From NCBI RefSeq assembly GCF_000975055.1, contig NZ_BBRB01000003.1:236258-300257 (forward strand): 64,000 bases of DNA. The letters run 5' to 3'. Source of the stretch: Demequina sediminicola (GTDB taxonomy: Bacteria; Actinomycetota; Actinomycetes; Actinomycetales; Demequinaceae). Position 1 is the first letter of the stretch. Each line of letters begins with the position of its first letter. Of the stretch, positions 17,194-25,909 are shown one piece after another. The notes beneath the pieces were generated by a model. That model did no database searches and was not told the origin of the DNA. It saw only the letters and a program-made list of their open reading frames with translations. Made by a program: the position numbers and the translations under genes.

Positions 17194-17651
17194 TGGAGCG
17201 CCAGGTAGCGGCCATCGCGACCACTGCTCAGGTGGCTCACCGCGTCGACAACTGGGAGGACGCAGTCCGGGGCGCCAGCCGACTCCTGGAGGACCTGCGG
17301 GTGGCGAGCGCAGATTACACCGACGCATGTGTGCAATCCGTGAAGGACAACGGGCCATACATTGTTCTCTCGCCTGGGATCGCGATTGCGCACGCACGCC
17401 CGGAACAAGGGGCTCAGGGCTTGGGCATCACAGTACTCTTGCTGCGCGAGGCGGTACGGTTCGGCCACGAGACAAACGACCCAGTCGACGTGGTCTTTGC
17501 ACTGGCTACACCGGACAGCGACGCGCACGTCGGCGCACTAGGTGTCCTAGCCAAAGCACTGCGAGATGGACTGGCGAACCAGTTGCGTGACTCGCTCACC
17601 GCGGCCGAAGTTGCCACGGTTTTGTCAAGGGCGGTTGAGAATGACATCTGA
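17193..17651 (+). CDS. PTS EIIA (fructose/mannitol/ascorbate-type)
   Basis: A 152-residue EIIA-2 domain. The phosphorylated His lies in GIAIAHARPEQGAQGLGI (His about residue 67), and PVDVVFALATPDSDAHVGALGVLAKAL matches the second conserved block of the family. The start is the ATG that overlaps the EIIB stop; three further in-frame codons upstream belong to the EIIB gene end. It accepts phosphate from HPr and passes it to EIIB. Confidence 0.88.
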   Translation: MERQVAAIATTAQVAHRVDNWEDAVRGASRLLEDLRVASADYTDACVQSVKDNGPYIVLSPGIAIAHARPEQGAQGLGITVLLLREAVRFGHETNDPVDVVFALATPDSDAHVGALGVLAKALRDGLANQLRDSLTAAEVATVLSRAVENDI

Positions 17652-18405
17652 GACCCGCTCGGACACATACCTGCAGACCGTGCACCATCTCATCGACCGC
17701 ATTGCTGAGCGAAATGGCGTGGCACTCTCCACCGCGGCCGGAATACTCGCGAAGATCGCGGACGACGGCAGAATCGTCCATACGTATGGAGCGGGGCACT
17801 CGCTCGCGGCTGTCCTCGAGACGTTCTACCGCGCCGGGGGCCCAGCGTTCGTGAGGCCGTTGTGGCACGAACACCTACTGCCATTGGTTGACGCGCGAGG
17901 CTCCACCGTCGCTGAGCGTGAACCAGGGTTCGGCACAAGCCTCTTTGATCGAGTTCCTTGGCAGAGCGGCGATGCTGTCCTCATCTTTTCCACCAGTGGA
18001 GTAAATCCAGCGGTCGTCGAAGTCGCCCAACGGGCACAGGAGGCAGGCCTTCCAGTCATCGCTGTCACGTCGAAGAGCGCCTCGATGGAAGCGCCGAGGC
18101 GGGCAAACAGAAAGTTGTACGAGATCGCCGACGTGGTCCTCGACACCTGTGTGCCGCCCGGTGACGCGATGTGGCCCCTTGACAGCGCGCGTACAGCGCC
18201 GGGATCATCCATGGCAAACGTGTTGTGCTGGAACCTCCTCGAGGTTGAACTGCTTGCGAGAAATCCCAATGTGCCCCTATGGCGCAGCGCGAACACATCA
18301 GAGACCTCCGACACCAACGACGATTACATGGAACGGTACGGACATCTCGTCGAGACACTAGACTCTGGGCACTCAACGCAGCAGCGCCCCGGGAATGATT
18401 CTTGA
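17641..18405 (+). CDS. UPF0309-like SIS-domain protein
   Basis: A 254-residue SIS protein with HTYGAGHSLAAVLETFYRAGG (about residues 38-58) and VLIFSTSGVNPAVVEVAQRAQEAGLPVIAVTS (about 113-144), characteristic of the UPF0309 group. It starts 11 bases before the EIIA stop. Its place in the PTS operon suggests it isomerises or deglycates the phosphosugar produced by transport. It is unrelated in detail to the SIS gene at 201-839. The C-terminal 30 residues are polar and probably disordered. Confidence 0.8.
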   Translation: MTSETRSDTYLQTVHHLIDRIAERNGVALSTAAGILAKIADDGRIVHTYGAGHSLAAVLETFYRAGGPAFVRPLWHEHLLPLVDARGSTVAEREPGFGTSLFDRVPWQSGDAVLIFSTSGVNPAVVEVAQRAQEAGLPVIAVTSKSASMEAPRRANRKLYEIADVVLDTCVPPGDAMWPLDSARTAPGSSMANVLCWNLLEVELLARNPNVPLWRSANTSETSDTNDDYMERYGHLVETLDSGHSTQQRPGNDS

Positions 18406-19168
18406 ACAGAATGCGAGGCTGAACACTAGCGCCATGGAAGATCTCAACGTGCCGTCGCCAGGATCGCCACCACCGCGAGTGGCAAAGTACCGATGGCTCG
18501 CCTCCGTGCTAACAGACGCGATCCCCTCCCAATACAAACCCGGTGATCAGATCCCATCTGAGCGTGAGCTCGCAGAGCAGTTTGGCGTGTCGCGCATGAC
18601 TGCCCGACACGCGATTACCTACCTTGCCGAGACCGGCCAGATTGACCGTGTCGCCGGACTGGGTTCATTCGTCAGCAGCCCTGCATTAGAAATGCCGCTA
18701 CAACTGTCCTCATTCACAAAGGACATGGAGCAGAGGGCGATGTCCGCTGGCGCCCGCACGTTGAGTCAAGGCGTTGTTTCCGCAGACGATGAGATCGCCG
18801 CGCGCTTGGATGTGCCTTGGGGTTCCCCTGTGACTCACTTTGAGCGGCTCAGAAGTGCGAACGGTGTTCCTATCGCAATCGAGAACGTGCACCTTCCCGC
18901 CGATCTAGCGAGCGGACTAGTGGAGATCGATGTTTCTGAACGATCGCTCTATGAGATCTTGCGATCGCAGTTCGGAATCGTATTTAGCGCAGGGCGGCAG
19001 GTGATCTCCGCAAGAACCGCCTCAGCGGAAGACGCAGAACTGCTCGGGATTCGCGCAGGTGCCCCGGTACTCCACAATGTGCGGACGTCTCATTGGCAAG
19101 GACGCACTGCCGAATACACACGGTCCGTGTACCGAGGTGATCGCTACCAGTTCGTCATGGACTTCTAG
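18395..19168 (+). CDS. GntR-family regulator with UTRA effector domain
   Basis: A 257-residue regulator. The winged HTH is visible as YKPGDQIPSERELAEQFGVSRMTARHAITYLAETGQIDRVAGLGSFV (about 44-92), followed by a UTRA domain (LSQGVVSADDEIAARLDVPWGSPVTHFERLRSANGVPIAIENVHLP). Such HutC-subfamily proteins sense phosphosugars or amino sugars. Its start at 18395 overlaps the SIS gene by 11 bases; an ATG at 18434 is the alternative, since neither has a strong ribosome-binding site. As the last operon gene it probably autoregulates the PTS promoter. Confidence 0.87.
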   Translation: MILEQNARLNTSAMEDLNVPSPGSPPPRVAKYRWLASVLTDAIPSQYKPGDQIPSERELAEQFGVSRMTARHAITYLAETGQIDRVAGLGSFVSSPALEMPLQLSSFTKDMEQRAMSAGARTLSQGVVSADDEIAARLDVPWGSPVTHFERLRSANGVPIAIENVHLPADLASGLVEIDVSERSLYEILRSQFGIVFSAGRQVISARTASAEDAELLGIRAGAPVLHNVRTSHWQGRTAEYTRSVYRGDRYQFVMDF

Positions 19169-19264
19169 CTCCGCGTCTCGCGGGCGCGGGTGTCCGTGGC
19201 ACCCACCAAGCCGTGCATGGGTCTTTGGAGTGCCCGGTTCGCGCTGGTGGGCGAGTGCGTCTCA

Positions 19265-21085
19265 TTATGCCTTGCTCGCGGGCGGGGTGCTCTTGCCCGG
19301 CTTCTTCGCGTAGATCGAGTCCACCACATCGGCAAAGTGCTCCATCACCACGTTGCGGCGCACCTTGAGCGATGCAGTGATCTCCTCACGAGCCTCGGTG
19401 AACTCGCGGGGAAGAATTCGGTACTCCTTGATCGCTTCGGCCTTCGACACCTGCTCGTTGGCGGCCGCAACCGCGCGACCCACGGCCTCGCGCACCTTCT
19501 CGTTCATTGAGGCGGTCTCGAGGTCCATCTCGGGAAGGTCGTGAGCGGCAAGCCAATCCGGCAGGAGGACGGGGTCGAGCGTGACGATGGCAGAGACGAA
19601 GTGACGACCGTCACCCACGACTACTGAGTCTTGAATGGCGGGGTGCGAGCGAATGAAATCCTCAAGCATTGCGGGCTGAATGTTCTTGCCCGAGGACAGA
19701 ACGAGCAGCTCCTTCTTGCGGCCGGTGATCACCAGGCTGCCATCGACGATCTCGCCAAGGTCACCTGTGGCGAACCATCCGTCGCGCATGACCTGGGAGG
19801 TAGCCTCTGGGGCGTTCCAGTAGCCGGGGAATGTGCCGACGCCCCTTACCAGGACTTCTCCGTCGTCATCGACCTTGATCGAGCATCCAGCGATCGGGAT
19901 CCCCACGGTGCCCATGACTCCACCCTCCAGAGGCGTGCCACCGACGGCCGCGGAAGTCTCTGTGAGGCCATAGCCCTGCAGCATCTTGATGCCGAGTCCG
20001 CGGAAGAAGTGCCCAAATTCGGGAGTCAACTTGGCACCGCCAGCGAGGACATAACCCAGCTGCCCACCAAGCAAGCTGCGGATCTTGTCGAGCACCAACA
20101 CATCGGCGATCTTGTAACGCGCCTTGAGAGCAGCGGACGGGCCGCCGTGTTCTTCCGCGATCGACATTTCGCGCGAGACCTTGGCGGACCAACGGAACAG
20201 CGTCTTCTTGATGCCAGTCATCGAGGTATCGGCACGGTTGTAGACCGTCTCGAGGACACGCGGGACCAACGGCATCCACGTGGGCTGGAACGCGGCAAGG
20301 TCTGCGACAAGCGTCTTGTGGTTGGGAGTGAATCCAATGACCGAACCTGTGTAGAGGCCCAGGATCACCGCGAAGCGCGCAAAGACGTGTGCCAGCGGAA
20401 GGAACACCAGCACGCGGTTCTGCCCGCTGACCAACGAACCAAAGTTCGGGTCGGCGTAGACATTGGCGGAGTGCTCCACGAGGTTGCGGTGTGTCAGCAT
20501 CGCGCCCTTGGGCCGGCCTGTGGTGCCGGACGTGTAAATGATGGTCGCGATGTCGTCGATGGTGACATCTGCGGTGCGAGCGTCAAGGTCGGCGTCAGAA
20601 ATATCCACGCCGAGTTCGGCGAGTGCATCAAGGCCCTCCCCTGTGAGCTCGACTACTGCCGGCGGGTTCTCTAGCCCCGTGAGCATCGTCTGGTTTTCGA
20701 GGTCTTCAGCGCCCACAACGGAGATGCCGCCGTCCTCGATGATCCATGCGCACTGGGAGGCGGAGGACGAGGGATAGATCGGCACTGTGATGGCACCGGC
20801 AGCAAGAATCGCGAAGTCGAGCTCCGACCATTCGATGCGCGTGTTGCCCATGACGCCCACACGGTCGCCGGGGGCGACGCCTGAGGCCATCAAGCCTTTG
20901 GCGATTGCACGGACTCGGTCCCGGAACTGCACGAGGGATACCGACGACCATTCGCCCTCAGCATCCTTGATCTCAGCGAACACTGCTGCGGAATCCTCGG
21001 CGGCGCGCTCATTGAGCAGCGCAGTGAGGTGCAGCGACGGGTCTACATCGACCAGCCCGGGCGAGGTGAGCACAGTTTCAGCCAT
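19265..21085 (-). CDS. Long-chain acyl-CoA synthetase (AMP-binding, FadD15-like)
   Basis: A 606-residue adenylate-forming enzyme. Motifs are IIYTSGTTGRPKGAMLTHRN (P-loop, about 189-208), QGYGLTETSAAVGG, FATGDLGEIVDGSLVITGRKKELLVLSSGKNI and a C-terminal region with KVRRNVVMEHF. It activates long-chain fatty acids as CoA esters for degradation or lipid synthesis. The ATG has TAGGCT 6 bases upstream with no ribosome-binding site, so a leaderless mRNA is likely, and a strong inverted repeat overlaps that promoter. It is convergent with the GntR gene. Confidence 0.92.
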   Translation of the reverse strand: MAETVLTSPGLVDVDPSLHLTALLNERAAEDSAAVFAEIKDAEGEWSSVSLVQFRDRVRAIAKGLMASGVAPGDRVGVMGNTRIEWSELDFAILAAGAITVPIYPSSSASQCAWIIEDGGISVVGAEDLENQTMLTGLENPPAVVELTGEGLDALAELGVDISDADLDARTADVTIDDIATIIYTSGTTGRPKGAMLTHRNLVEHSANVYADPNFGSLVSGQNRVLVFLPLAHVFARFAVILGLYTGSVIGFTPNHKTLVADLAAFQPTWMPLVPRVLETVYNRADTSMTGIKKTLFRWSAKVSREMSIAEEHGGPSAALKARYKIADVLVLDKIRSLLGGQLGYVLAGGAKLTPEFGHFFRGLGIKMLQGYGLTETSAAVGGTPLEGGVMGTVGIPIAGCSIKVDDDGEVLVRGVGTFPGYWNAPEATSQVMRDGWFATGDLGEIVDGSLVITGRKKELLVLSSGKNIQPAMLEDFIRSHPAIQDSVVVGDGRHFVSAIVTLDPVLLPDWLAAHDLPEMDLETASMNEKVREAVGRAVAAANEQVSKAEAIKEYRILPREFTEAREEITASLKVRRNVVMEHFADVVDSIYAKKPGKSTPPASKA

Positions 21086-21091
21086 GCACTC

Positions 21092-21117
21092 AGCCTAACC
21101 TACGGGCGCGTAGGTTA
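21092..21117 (-). promoter_or_regulatory. Leaderless promoter and 8-bp inverted-repeat operator of the acyl-CoA synthetase gene
   Basis: TAGGCT (minus strand, 21097-21092) ends 6 bases before the ATG. Overlapping it, TAACCTAC (21096-21103) and GTAGGTTA (21110-21117) form a perfect 8-bp inverted repeat with a 6-base GC spacer. Size and position suit a TetR-type lipid-responsive repressor; no such gene is adjacent. Confidence 0.55.
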
Positions 21118-21158
21118 CGGAGACGTAGGTCCCTAGTGTGGGATGTCCCTCACTGGGC

Positions 21159-21737
21159 TTAGCCGCAGTAGTCGCACACTCCGGTTGCCGGGAGGTTGGT
21201 GAAGCAGCTCGCGCAGGTCGCGACGACGGGCTCCTCGGTCTTCTTGCGCTTCTTCCCGCTCACCGTCGTGGCACCCACCGCACGTGCGGCCGATGCCGGG
21301 GCCGGGTTGGGTTCGGCAGCGAGAGTCTCGGCGAGGTCGAACACGTCGGTACCCTCGCCCATCGGGAGGTCGAGTGCCCAGTCGCCCGAGGCATCGGCGC
21401 CATCGCCTTCGCCCTGGCCCTCTTTGTCGACTGCACGGATCTCAATCCACTCGCTTTGACCGTTCTGGGGGTGCAGGGCGATGTACTGATCGGTGATGTA
21501 CGCAACGGGCTTGTCAGCGCCGAGGGCTTCGAGCGCGATGTGGTCGCGGCCCTGTGAAATGTAGACATGCTCGAACGCCAGGTCACGGGTTACATGGCGA
21601 ACCTTGTCGACGGCGCCAAGCGGCAAGGCGAGGTCACCCATCGCGGCGTCAAGGGTGCGGAAGTAGGTGCGGTTGTCCAGATCTGCTGCGGAAGTCACCG
21701 GAGAATCTTGCCGCACTTTTGGACCCGCGAATGACAC
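21159..21737 (-). CDS. Hypothetical protein with C-terminal zinc ribbon
   Basis: A protein of up to 192 residues ending in CASCFTNLPATGVCDYCG, a four-cysteine CxxC...CxxC zinc ribbon that forms the very C-terminus. A Lys-rich stretch (GKKRKKTEE) precedes it, and an acidic Gly/Asp-rich linker lies near residues 105-120. The N-terminal part (FRTLDAAMGDLALPLGAVDKVRHV) has no family I recognise. GTG starts at 21737, 21716 and 21698 are all possible and none has a clear ribosome-binding site. Similar small zinc-ribbon proteins are common near acyl-CoA metabolism genes, but no function is assigned. Confidence 0.6.
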   Translation of the reverse strand: MSFAGPKVRQDSPVTSAADLDNRTYFRTLDAAMGDLALPLGAVDKVRHVTRDLAFEHVYISQGRDHIALEALGADKPVAYITDQYIALHPQNGQSEWIEIRAVDKEGQGEGDGADASGDWALDLPMGEGTDVFDLAETLAAEPNPAPASAARAVGATTVSGKKRKKTEEPVVATCASCFTNLPATGVCDYCG

Positions 21738-21781
21738 CTACCACGACAATTTTTTGTTCCTGGCAACGACGTTCGGCGCGT

Positions 21782-22612
21782 CTACTGCGGGTCGCGGTAC
21801 TTCCACATCGTGAGGGAGCCAAACACTGCGACCAGGGCAACCGACCACACGAGTGTCAAAGTCAGATCGGCGCCGGGCGACATACCGTCCATGAGTGCGC
21901 GCACGGCGGTCACCAGGTGCGAAACCGGGTTGACGTTGACCCACGCTTGGAGCCATCCGGGCATGGTCGAGGGGTCCACAAAGATGTTGGACGCAAACAC
22001 CAGCGGCATCATCACCATCATCGCGACGCCCATGACGGCGTTGGGGCTCCTCAGCAGCATGGACAAGAACGTCCACACCCATCCCAAGGAGAACGCGAAC
22101 ACGAGCAGGAGCAGCACTCCCAAGACCACACCGGCAAAGCCGCCCGCGGGACGCCAGCCAATCAAGAGACAGACTACTGACGTCACGATGGCGGCAACGG
22201 TGAACCGGACTGCATCGCCGAGTAGCATGCCCACGAGCGCGCTAGGACGCCAGATCGGAAGGGATCGGAAGCGGTCAAACACGCCTTTGTCGAGGTCGGT
22301 GCGCAGGGTCGTGCCGGTGTACATCGTGATCATCAGCACCGACTGAACGAGGATGCCGGGCGCCAAATAGGCGATGTAGTTGTCAACCGACCCAGCGATG
22401 GCACCGCCAAAGAGATAGGTAAACAGCAGCGTCATCACAACGGGGAACACGGTGACGTCAAAGAGCTGCTCGGGGACGTGTTTGATCTTCAGGAGGGCGC
22501 GCCATCCGAAGGTGATCGACGTCGACAGTGCGCTCGGACGTTCGGGGCGCTCGGTGTTCGCGAGCGCCGAGGTGATCCGCTGCGCCTGAGCCTCGGAGGT
22601 TTCGGTACTCAT
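21782..22612 (-). CDS. ABC-2 type multidrug/polyketide export permease (DrrB-like)
   Basis: A 276-residue membrane protein with six predicted segments. After a 45-residue cytoplasmic N-terminus come [76 protein letters not shown] and [34 protein letters not shown], all typical of daunorubicin-type DrrB permeases. It overlaps the ATPase stop by four bases (ATGA). Together the pair should export a hydrophobic compound or lipid. Confidence 0.88.
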   Translation of the reverse strand: MSTETSEAQAQRITSALANTERPERPSALSTSITFGWRALLKIKHVPEQLFDVTVFPVVMTLLFTYLFGGAIAGSVDNYIAYLAPGILVQSVLMITMYTGTTLRTDLDKGVFDRFRSLPIWRPSALVGMLLGDAVRFTVAAIVTSVVCLLIGWRPAGGFAGVVLGVLLLLVFAFSLGWVWTFLSMLLRSPNAVMGVAMMVMMPLVFASNIFVDPSTMPGWLQAWVNVNPVSHLVTAVRALMDGMSPGADLTLTLVWSVALVAVFGSLTMWKYRDPQ

Positions 22613-23580
22613 GCTGCTTCATCCTGCTCGCTCGCAGAGTCCTCAGCCGGCGAGCCCGTGAGGGCAAGGAACACTTCATCGAGCGTGGGCTGTCCAAGAG
22701 AGAATTGCGCGAGCCCCACCCCTTCCGCGTCGAGCGCGCTCAGCGCACGGGTGACGCGTCCACGGTCATCAATGGCGGCTGTCAGCGCTTGTGGGTCGCT
22801 AGTGGTCTCGACGTTGACGCCCAAATCACGCATGAGGATGCTTTGCGCCCGGTCACGCTCATCGCGGTCCATCACGCGGACGTGCAGCGTGCCGGATCCC
22901 ACGGACGCTTTGAGCTCGGTCGCACTGCCCTCGGCAATGATCTTGCCCGCGTCAATCACCGAGATGCGGTCCGCCAAAGCATCGGCCTCATCGAGGTACT
23001 GCGTGGTCAACATCACGGTGGTGCCGAAGTCCACCATGGCCCGGACAATGTCCCAGACTTCATTGCGGCTGCGCGGGTCGAGCCCGGTGGTCGGTTCATC
23101 CAGAAAGAGCAGTTCTGGCGTGACGACAATCGATGCGGCGATGTCGATGCGGCGCCTCATTCCACCGGAGTACTTCTTCACCTGCCGGTCCCCCGCGTCG
23201 GACAGGCTGAAGGCTTCTAGAAGCTCATCCACTCGGCGAGTCGCAGCCTTGCTCGAGTAGCCATAGAGGCGCGCGATCAAACGGAGGTTTTCACGGCCCG
23301 AGAGGTCCTCGTCAACAGACGCGAACTGGCCCGTCAGCGATACCCGCGACCGGACCTCGTCTGCCTGCGACGCAATGTCGTACCCCAATACGGTGCCCGT
23401 CCCGGCATCGGCCCGCACCAATGTCGACAACATACGAATAACGGTAGTTTTACCCGCGCCGTTGGGTCCAAGAAACCCGTGCACGCCCCCGCGCGCGATC
23501 GCGAGGTCGACGCCGTCAACAGCGCGCGTCTCCCCATACGTTTTAACGAGACCGTGCGTCTCGATGGCCAACTCCGCCAT
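22609..23580 (-). CDS. ABC exporter ATPase (DrrA-like)
   Basis: A 323-residue ATPase with Walker [10 protein letters not shown] (about 38-46), signature [14 protein letters not shown] (about 138-151), Walker [13 protein letters not shown] and switch His in [16 protein letters not shown]. The C-terminal 90 residues form the DrrA-type extension (DUF4162-like), with [22 protein letters not shown] lies 4 bases before the ATG. No regulator is adjacent, and the substrate is unknown. Confidence 0.92.
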   Translation of the reverse strand: MAELAIETHGLVKTYGETRAVDGVDLAIARGGVHGFLGPNGAGKTTVIRMLSTLVRADAGTGTVLGYDIASQADEVRSRVSLTGQFASVDEDLSGRENLRLIARLYGYSSKAATRRVDELLEAFSLSDAGDRQVKKYSGGMRRRIDIAASIVVTPELLFLDEPTTGLDPRSRNEVWDIVRAMVDFGTTVMLTTQYLDEADALADRISVIDAGKIIAEGSATELKASVGSGTLHVRVMDRDERDRAQSILMRDLGVNVETTSDPQALTAAIDDRGRVTRALSALDAEGVGLAQFSLGQPTLDEVFLALTGSPAEDSASEQDEAA

Positions 23581-23687
23581 GGCACCTCCCAGTAGCCAGC
23601 ACCACTAACCCCGGTGCATGCCTCCAGGGTAGGACTACGGTGCGACATTCGGTAGGTGCGGCTCTGCATTCCGGTGCTTAGCGACCG

Positions 23688-24338
23688 CTACACCTGGTGG
23701 ACGCGCTCCGTCCCAGCGAGTGTCTCACTCAACTCGTCGGCGTTGAGCCTTGCCCCATAACCAGGGGTATCGCGCTCGATGCGCCAACTCTCGGAGAGGT
23801 CACCCATATCAACAGCGTCGTAACCCAGGGTGTCAAGGAATGCCGTGGCAACCGCCTTAGCACCGGGATCGGCACCAGCAATGGCCAGAGCCCTGCGGTC
23901 CTCCGTACCTGCCGGCTGTCCGTCTCGCGGAATGTCCTTCGCGTTGATGTGATTGAACGCCTTCACCACATGCGAATGCGGCAAGTGCTTTTGCAAGAGT
24001 TCCGAAGTGGTTGCCAAGTTTGCGTCGAGCACCGCGATACGCCCGTCGCGCTGCGGGTAATAGTTGTTCGCGTCTAGAACTACCTTGTCCTCAAGCGGCT
24101 CCTTGGGAAGGTCCTCAATGCTCTTGAGAGGGATCGCGACCACGACGAAGTCACCCGCACGCGCCGCATCCTCCACTGTTACCGCCTTGGCGCGACCGCT
24201 ACCAAGCTCCTCGACGAGGTCTGACAACGTCTCCGGACCCCGCGAGTTCGCGATCACCACGTCGTGGCCCGCAGCGATAGCCGCCTTGGCCACATTTGTG
24301 CCGATGTTGCCTGCTCCGATGATGCCTACTGTGCTCAT
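23688..24338 (-). CDS. NADPH-dependent F420 reductase-like oxidoreductase
   Basis: A 216-residue Rossmann-fold protein of the F420-oxidoreductase family. The dinucleotide loop is GIIGAGNIGTNVAKAAIAAGHDVVIANSRGPETL (about 5-38); later VVVAIPLKSIEDLP, VLDANNYYPQRDG and HSHVVKAFNHINAKDIPRDG match NpdG/YhfC-type proteins. It would move hydride between NADPH and F420 or another flavin-like acceptor, though many family members are uncharacterised. It faces the DNA methyltransferase gene across 160 bases and marks the left border of the accessory island. Confidence 0.75.
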   Translation of the reverse strand: MSTVGIIGAGNIGTNVAKAAIAAGHDVVIANSRGPETLSDLVEELGSGRAKAVTVEDAARAGDFVVVAIPLKSIEDLPKEPLEDKVVLDANNYYPQRDGRIAVLDANLATTSELLQKHLPHSHVVKAFNHINAKDIPRDGQPAGTEDRRALAIAGADPGAKAVATAFLDTLGYDAVDMGDLSESWRIERDTPGYGARLNADELSETLAGTERVHQV

Positions 24339-24486
24339 GCACGGGGAACGTGCGGGACGGGGTCAGGTATTCCTGTGCGGCAGTGTCAGAGGCCGGTGGT
24401 GGAATCCAACCCATGCGTAACTCAGATCAAGCTATGAGTGCCGCCGCTCGGCGCAACTACGGCAGCCGCAAGGCGGCAACTTCAAC

Positions 24487-24492
24487 TAAGCT
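24487..24492 (+). promoter_or_regulatory. Candidate -10 element of leaderless methyltransferase transcript
   Basis: TAAGCT ends 7 bases before the ATG at 24500, with no Shine-Dalgarno in between. This is the same arrangement as at several other genes here and is why I prefer this start. Confidence 0.35.
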
Positions 24493-24499
24493 GTACGGC

Positions 24500-25909
24500 A
24501 TGCCTACCCCTGCCGCCCAAGGATTCGAATACATCGACCTCTTTGCTGGCATCGGAGGGTTCCACGCAATGCTGAATCACGCAGGCGGGACGTGTGTCTA
24601 CGTGTCAGAAATCGACAAAGAAGCGAGCGCCACCTACTTCAGTAACTGGGTTGAGCCTCTGCCACCAGTGGATCGCCCTGTCCTCAACTCGGATATCACA
24701 ACCGCTGCCCCTGACGACGAGGCGATGCCTATCGAGGTCCCTTCGCACGATGTGCTCGCTGCCGGTTTCCCGTGCCAGCCATTCTCCAAGTCAGGTGCAC
24801 AACGAGGCATGGACGAGACGCGCGGAACACTGTTCTTTAACATCGCTCGCGTCATCAAGGAACGCCGGCCAGCAGTCGTCATGCTCGAGAATGTCCGGAA
24901 TATTGCAGGCCCCCGACACCGGTACGAGTGGCTCACCATCGTTCGCACGCTCCGAGAACTCGGCTACCGGGTGTCGGACCGCCCTACCGTGTTCTCACCG
25001 CACTTACTTCCACCTACACGCGGTGGTACACCACAGATCCGGGATCGCGTATTCATCCTTGGGACTTACATCGGAGCGGACCGAGTCGAGCGGGAGATTG
25101 CCGCGGGCATCACACCCGATCCAGTAGTGAAACGGGCCCCCGTCGATGACTGGACACCGGACATGTGGAAAGCCGAGTGGATTTTGGACTCCGATGACTC
25201 GATTGCCAATCTTCGCGATTACCAGCTCACTGAGGCAGAGAAGACGTGGGTCAATACCTGGGATGACCTAGTCCGTCGGTTCCGTGCTATTAACGGCACC
25301 AAGTTGCCAGGCTTCCCGCTTTGGAGCGCCGAATGGCGGAGAGAGTCCGAAGTTAGCCCCGGGGAACTCGATGCGCTCCCGGCTTGGAAGCAACAAATCG
25401 TCCTCAAGAACATCAAGTTCTACGAGCACCATCATGACCTTATCGACTCGTGGCTTGCTGACCACCCTGAGTTTGCCGACTTCCCAACCTCCCGCAAGAA
25501 GTTGGAGTGGCAAGCTCGCGACTTGGGGTCGCTTTGGGCAACGGTGATGCATTTCCGTCCGTCCGGCATCCGAGCTAAGCCTCCTACTTACCTACCGGCA
25601 CTAGTTGCAATTACCCAGACGTCAATATACGGACCACGTCAACGACGTTTGACGCCGCACGAAGCCGCTCGACTTCAGGGACTGCCCCCATCTTTCAGTT
25701 TCGGGAGTCAACGCGATGCTGCGTCATACAAACAGGCTGGCAACGGCGTTGCGGTCGGGGCGGCTTGGCACGTCTTTCGAGAGCACGTAATCCGGGAGAG
25801 GGAGGACCTGCCTTCGTCGCTAGTTGCAGCAGTTGAGCGTGCCAAACTTGCACCGCCTGTGGCACTGTCGGTTCCGCGCTCGCTCAGCCCGACGTCCAAC
25901 TCTTCCTGA
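24500..25909 (+). CDS. dcm: DNA (cytosine-5) methyltransferase
   Basis: A 469-residue C5 methyltransferase. All main motifs are visible: I YIDLFAGIGGFHAML (SAM binding), IV AAGFPCQPFSKSG (catalytic Cys), VI VVMLENVRNI, VIII GGTPQIRDRVFILG, IX HEAARLQGLPPSF and X QAGNGVAVGAAW. About 240 residues between VIII and IX form a large target-recognition region. Starts at 24413 and 24434 are also open and would add an unconserved tail. The gene runs toward, and overlaps by 26 bases, the nuclease-like gene on the other strand. It probably provides self-protection for the DUF4420/Z1/DUF262 operon. Confidence 0.93.
   Translation: MPTPAAQGFEYIDLFAGIGGFHAMLNHAGGTCVYVSEIDKEASATYFSNWVEPLPPVDRPVLNSDITTAAPDDEAMPIEVPSHDVLAAGFPCQPFSKSGAQRGMDETRGTLFFNIARVIKERRPAVVMLENVRNIAGPRHRYEWLTIVRTLRELGYRVSDRPTVFSPHLLPPTRGGTPQIRDRVFILGTYIGADRVEREIAAGITPDPVVKRAPVDDWTPDMWKAEWILDSDDSIANLRDYQLTEAEKTWVNTWDDLVRRFRAINGTKLPGFPLWSAEWRRESEVSPGELDALPAWKQQIVLKNIKFYEHHHDLIDSWLADHPEFADFPTSRKKLEWQARDLGSLWATVMHFRPSGIRAKPPTYLPALVAITQTSIYGPRQRRLTPHEAARLQGLPPSFSFGSQRDAASYKQAGNGVAVGAAWHVFREHVIREREDLPSSLVAAVERAKLAPPVALSVPRSLSPTSNSS

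Noticed and set aside
19631..20674. Long plus-strand open frame of 347 codons
   Set aside because: Antisense to the acyl-CoA synthetase; composition is that of a shadow frame in GC-rich DNA.
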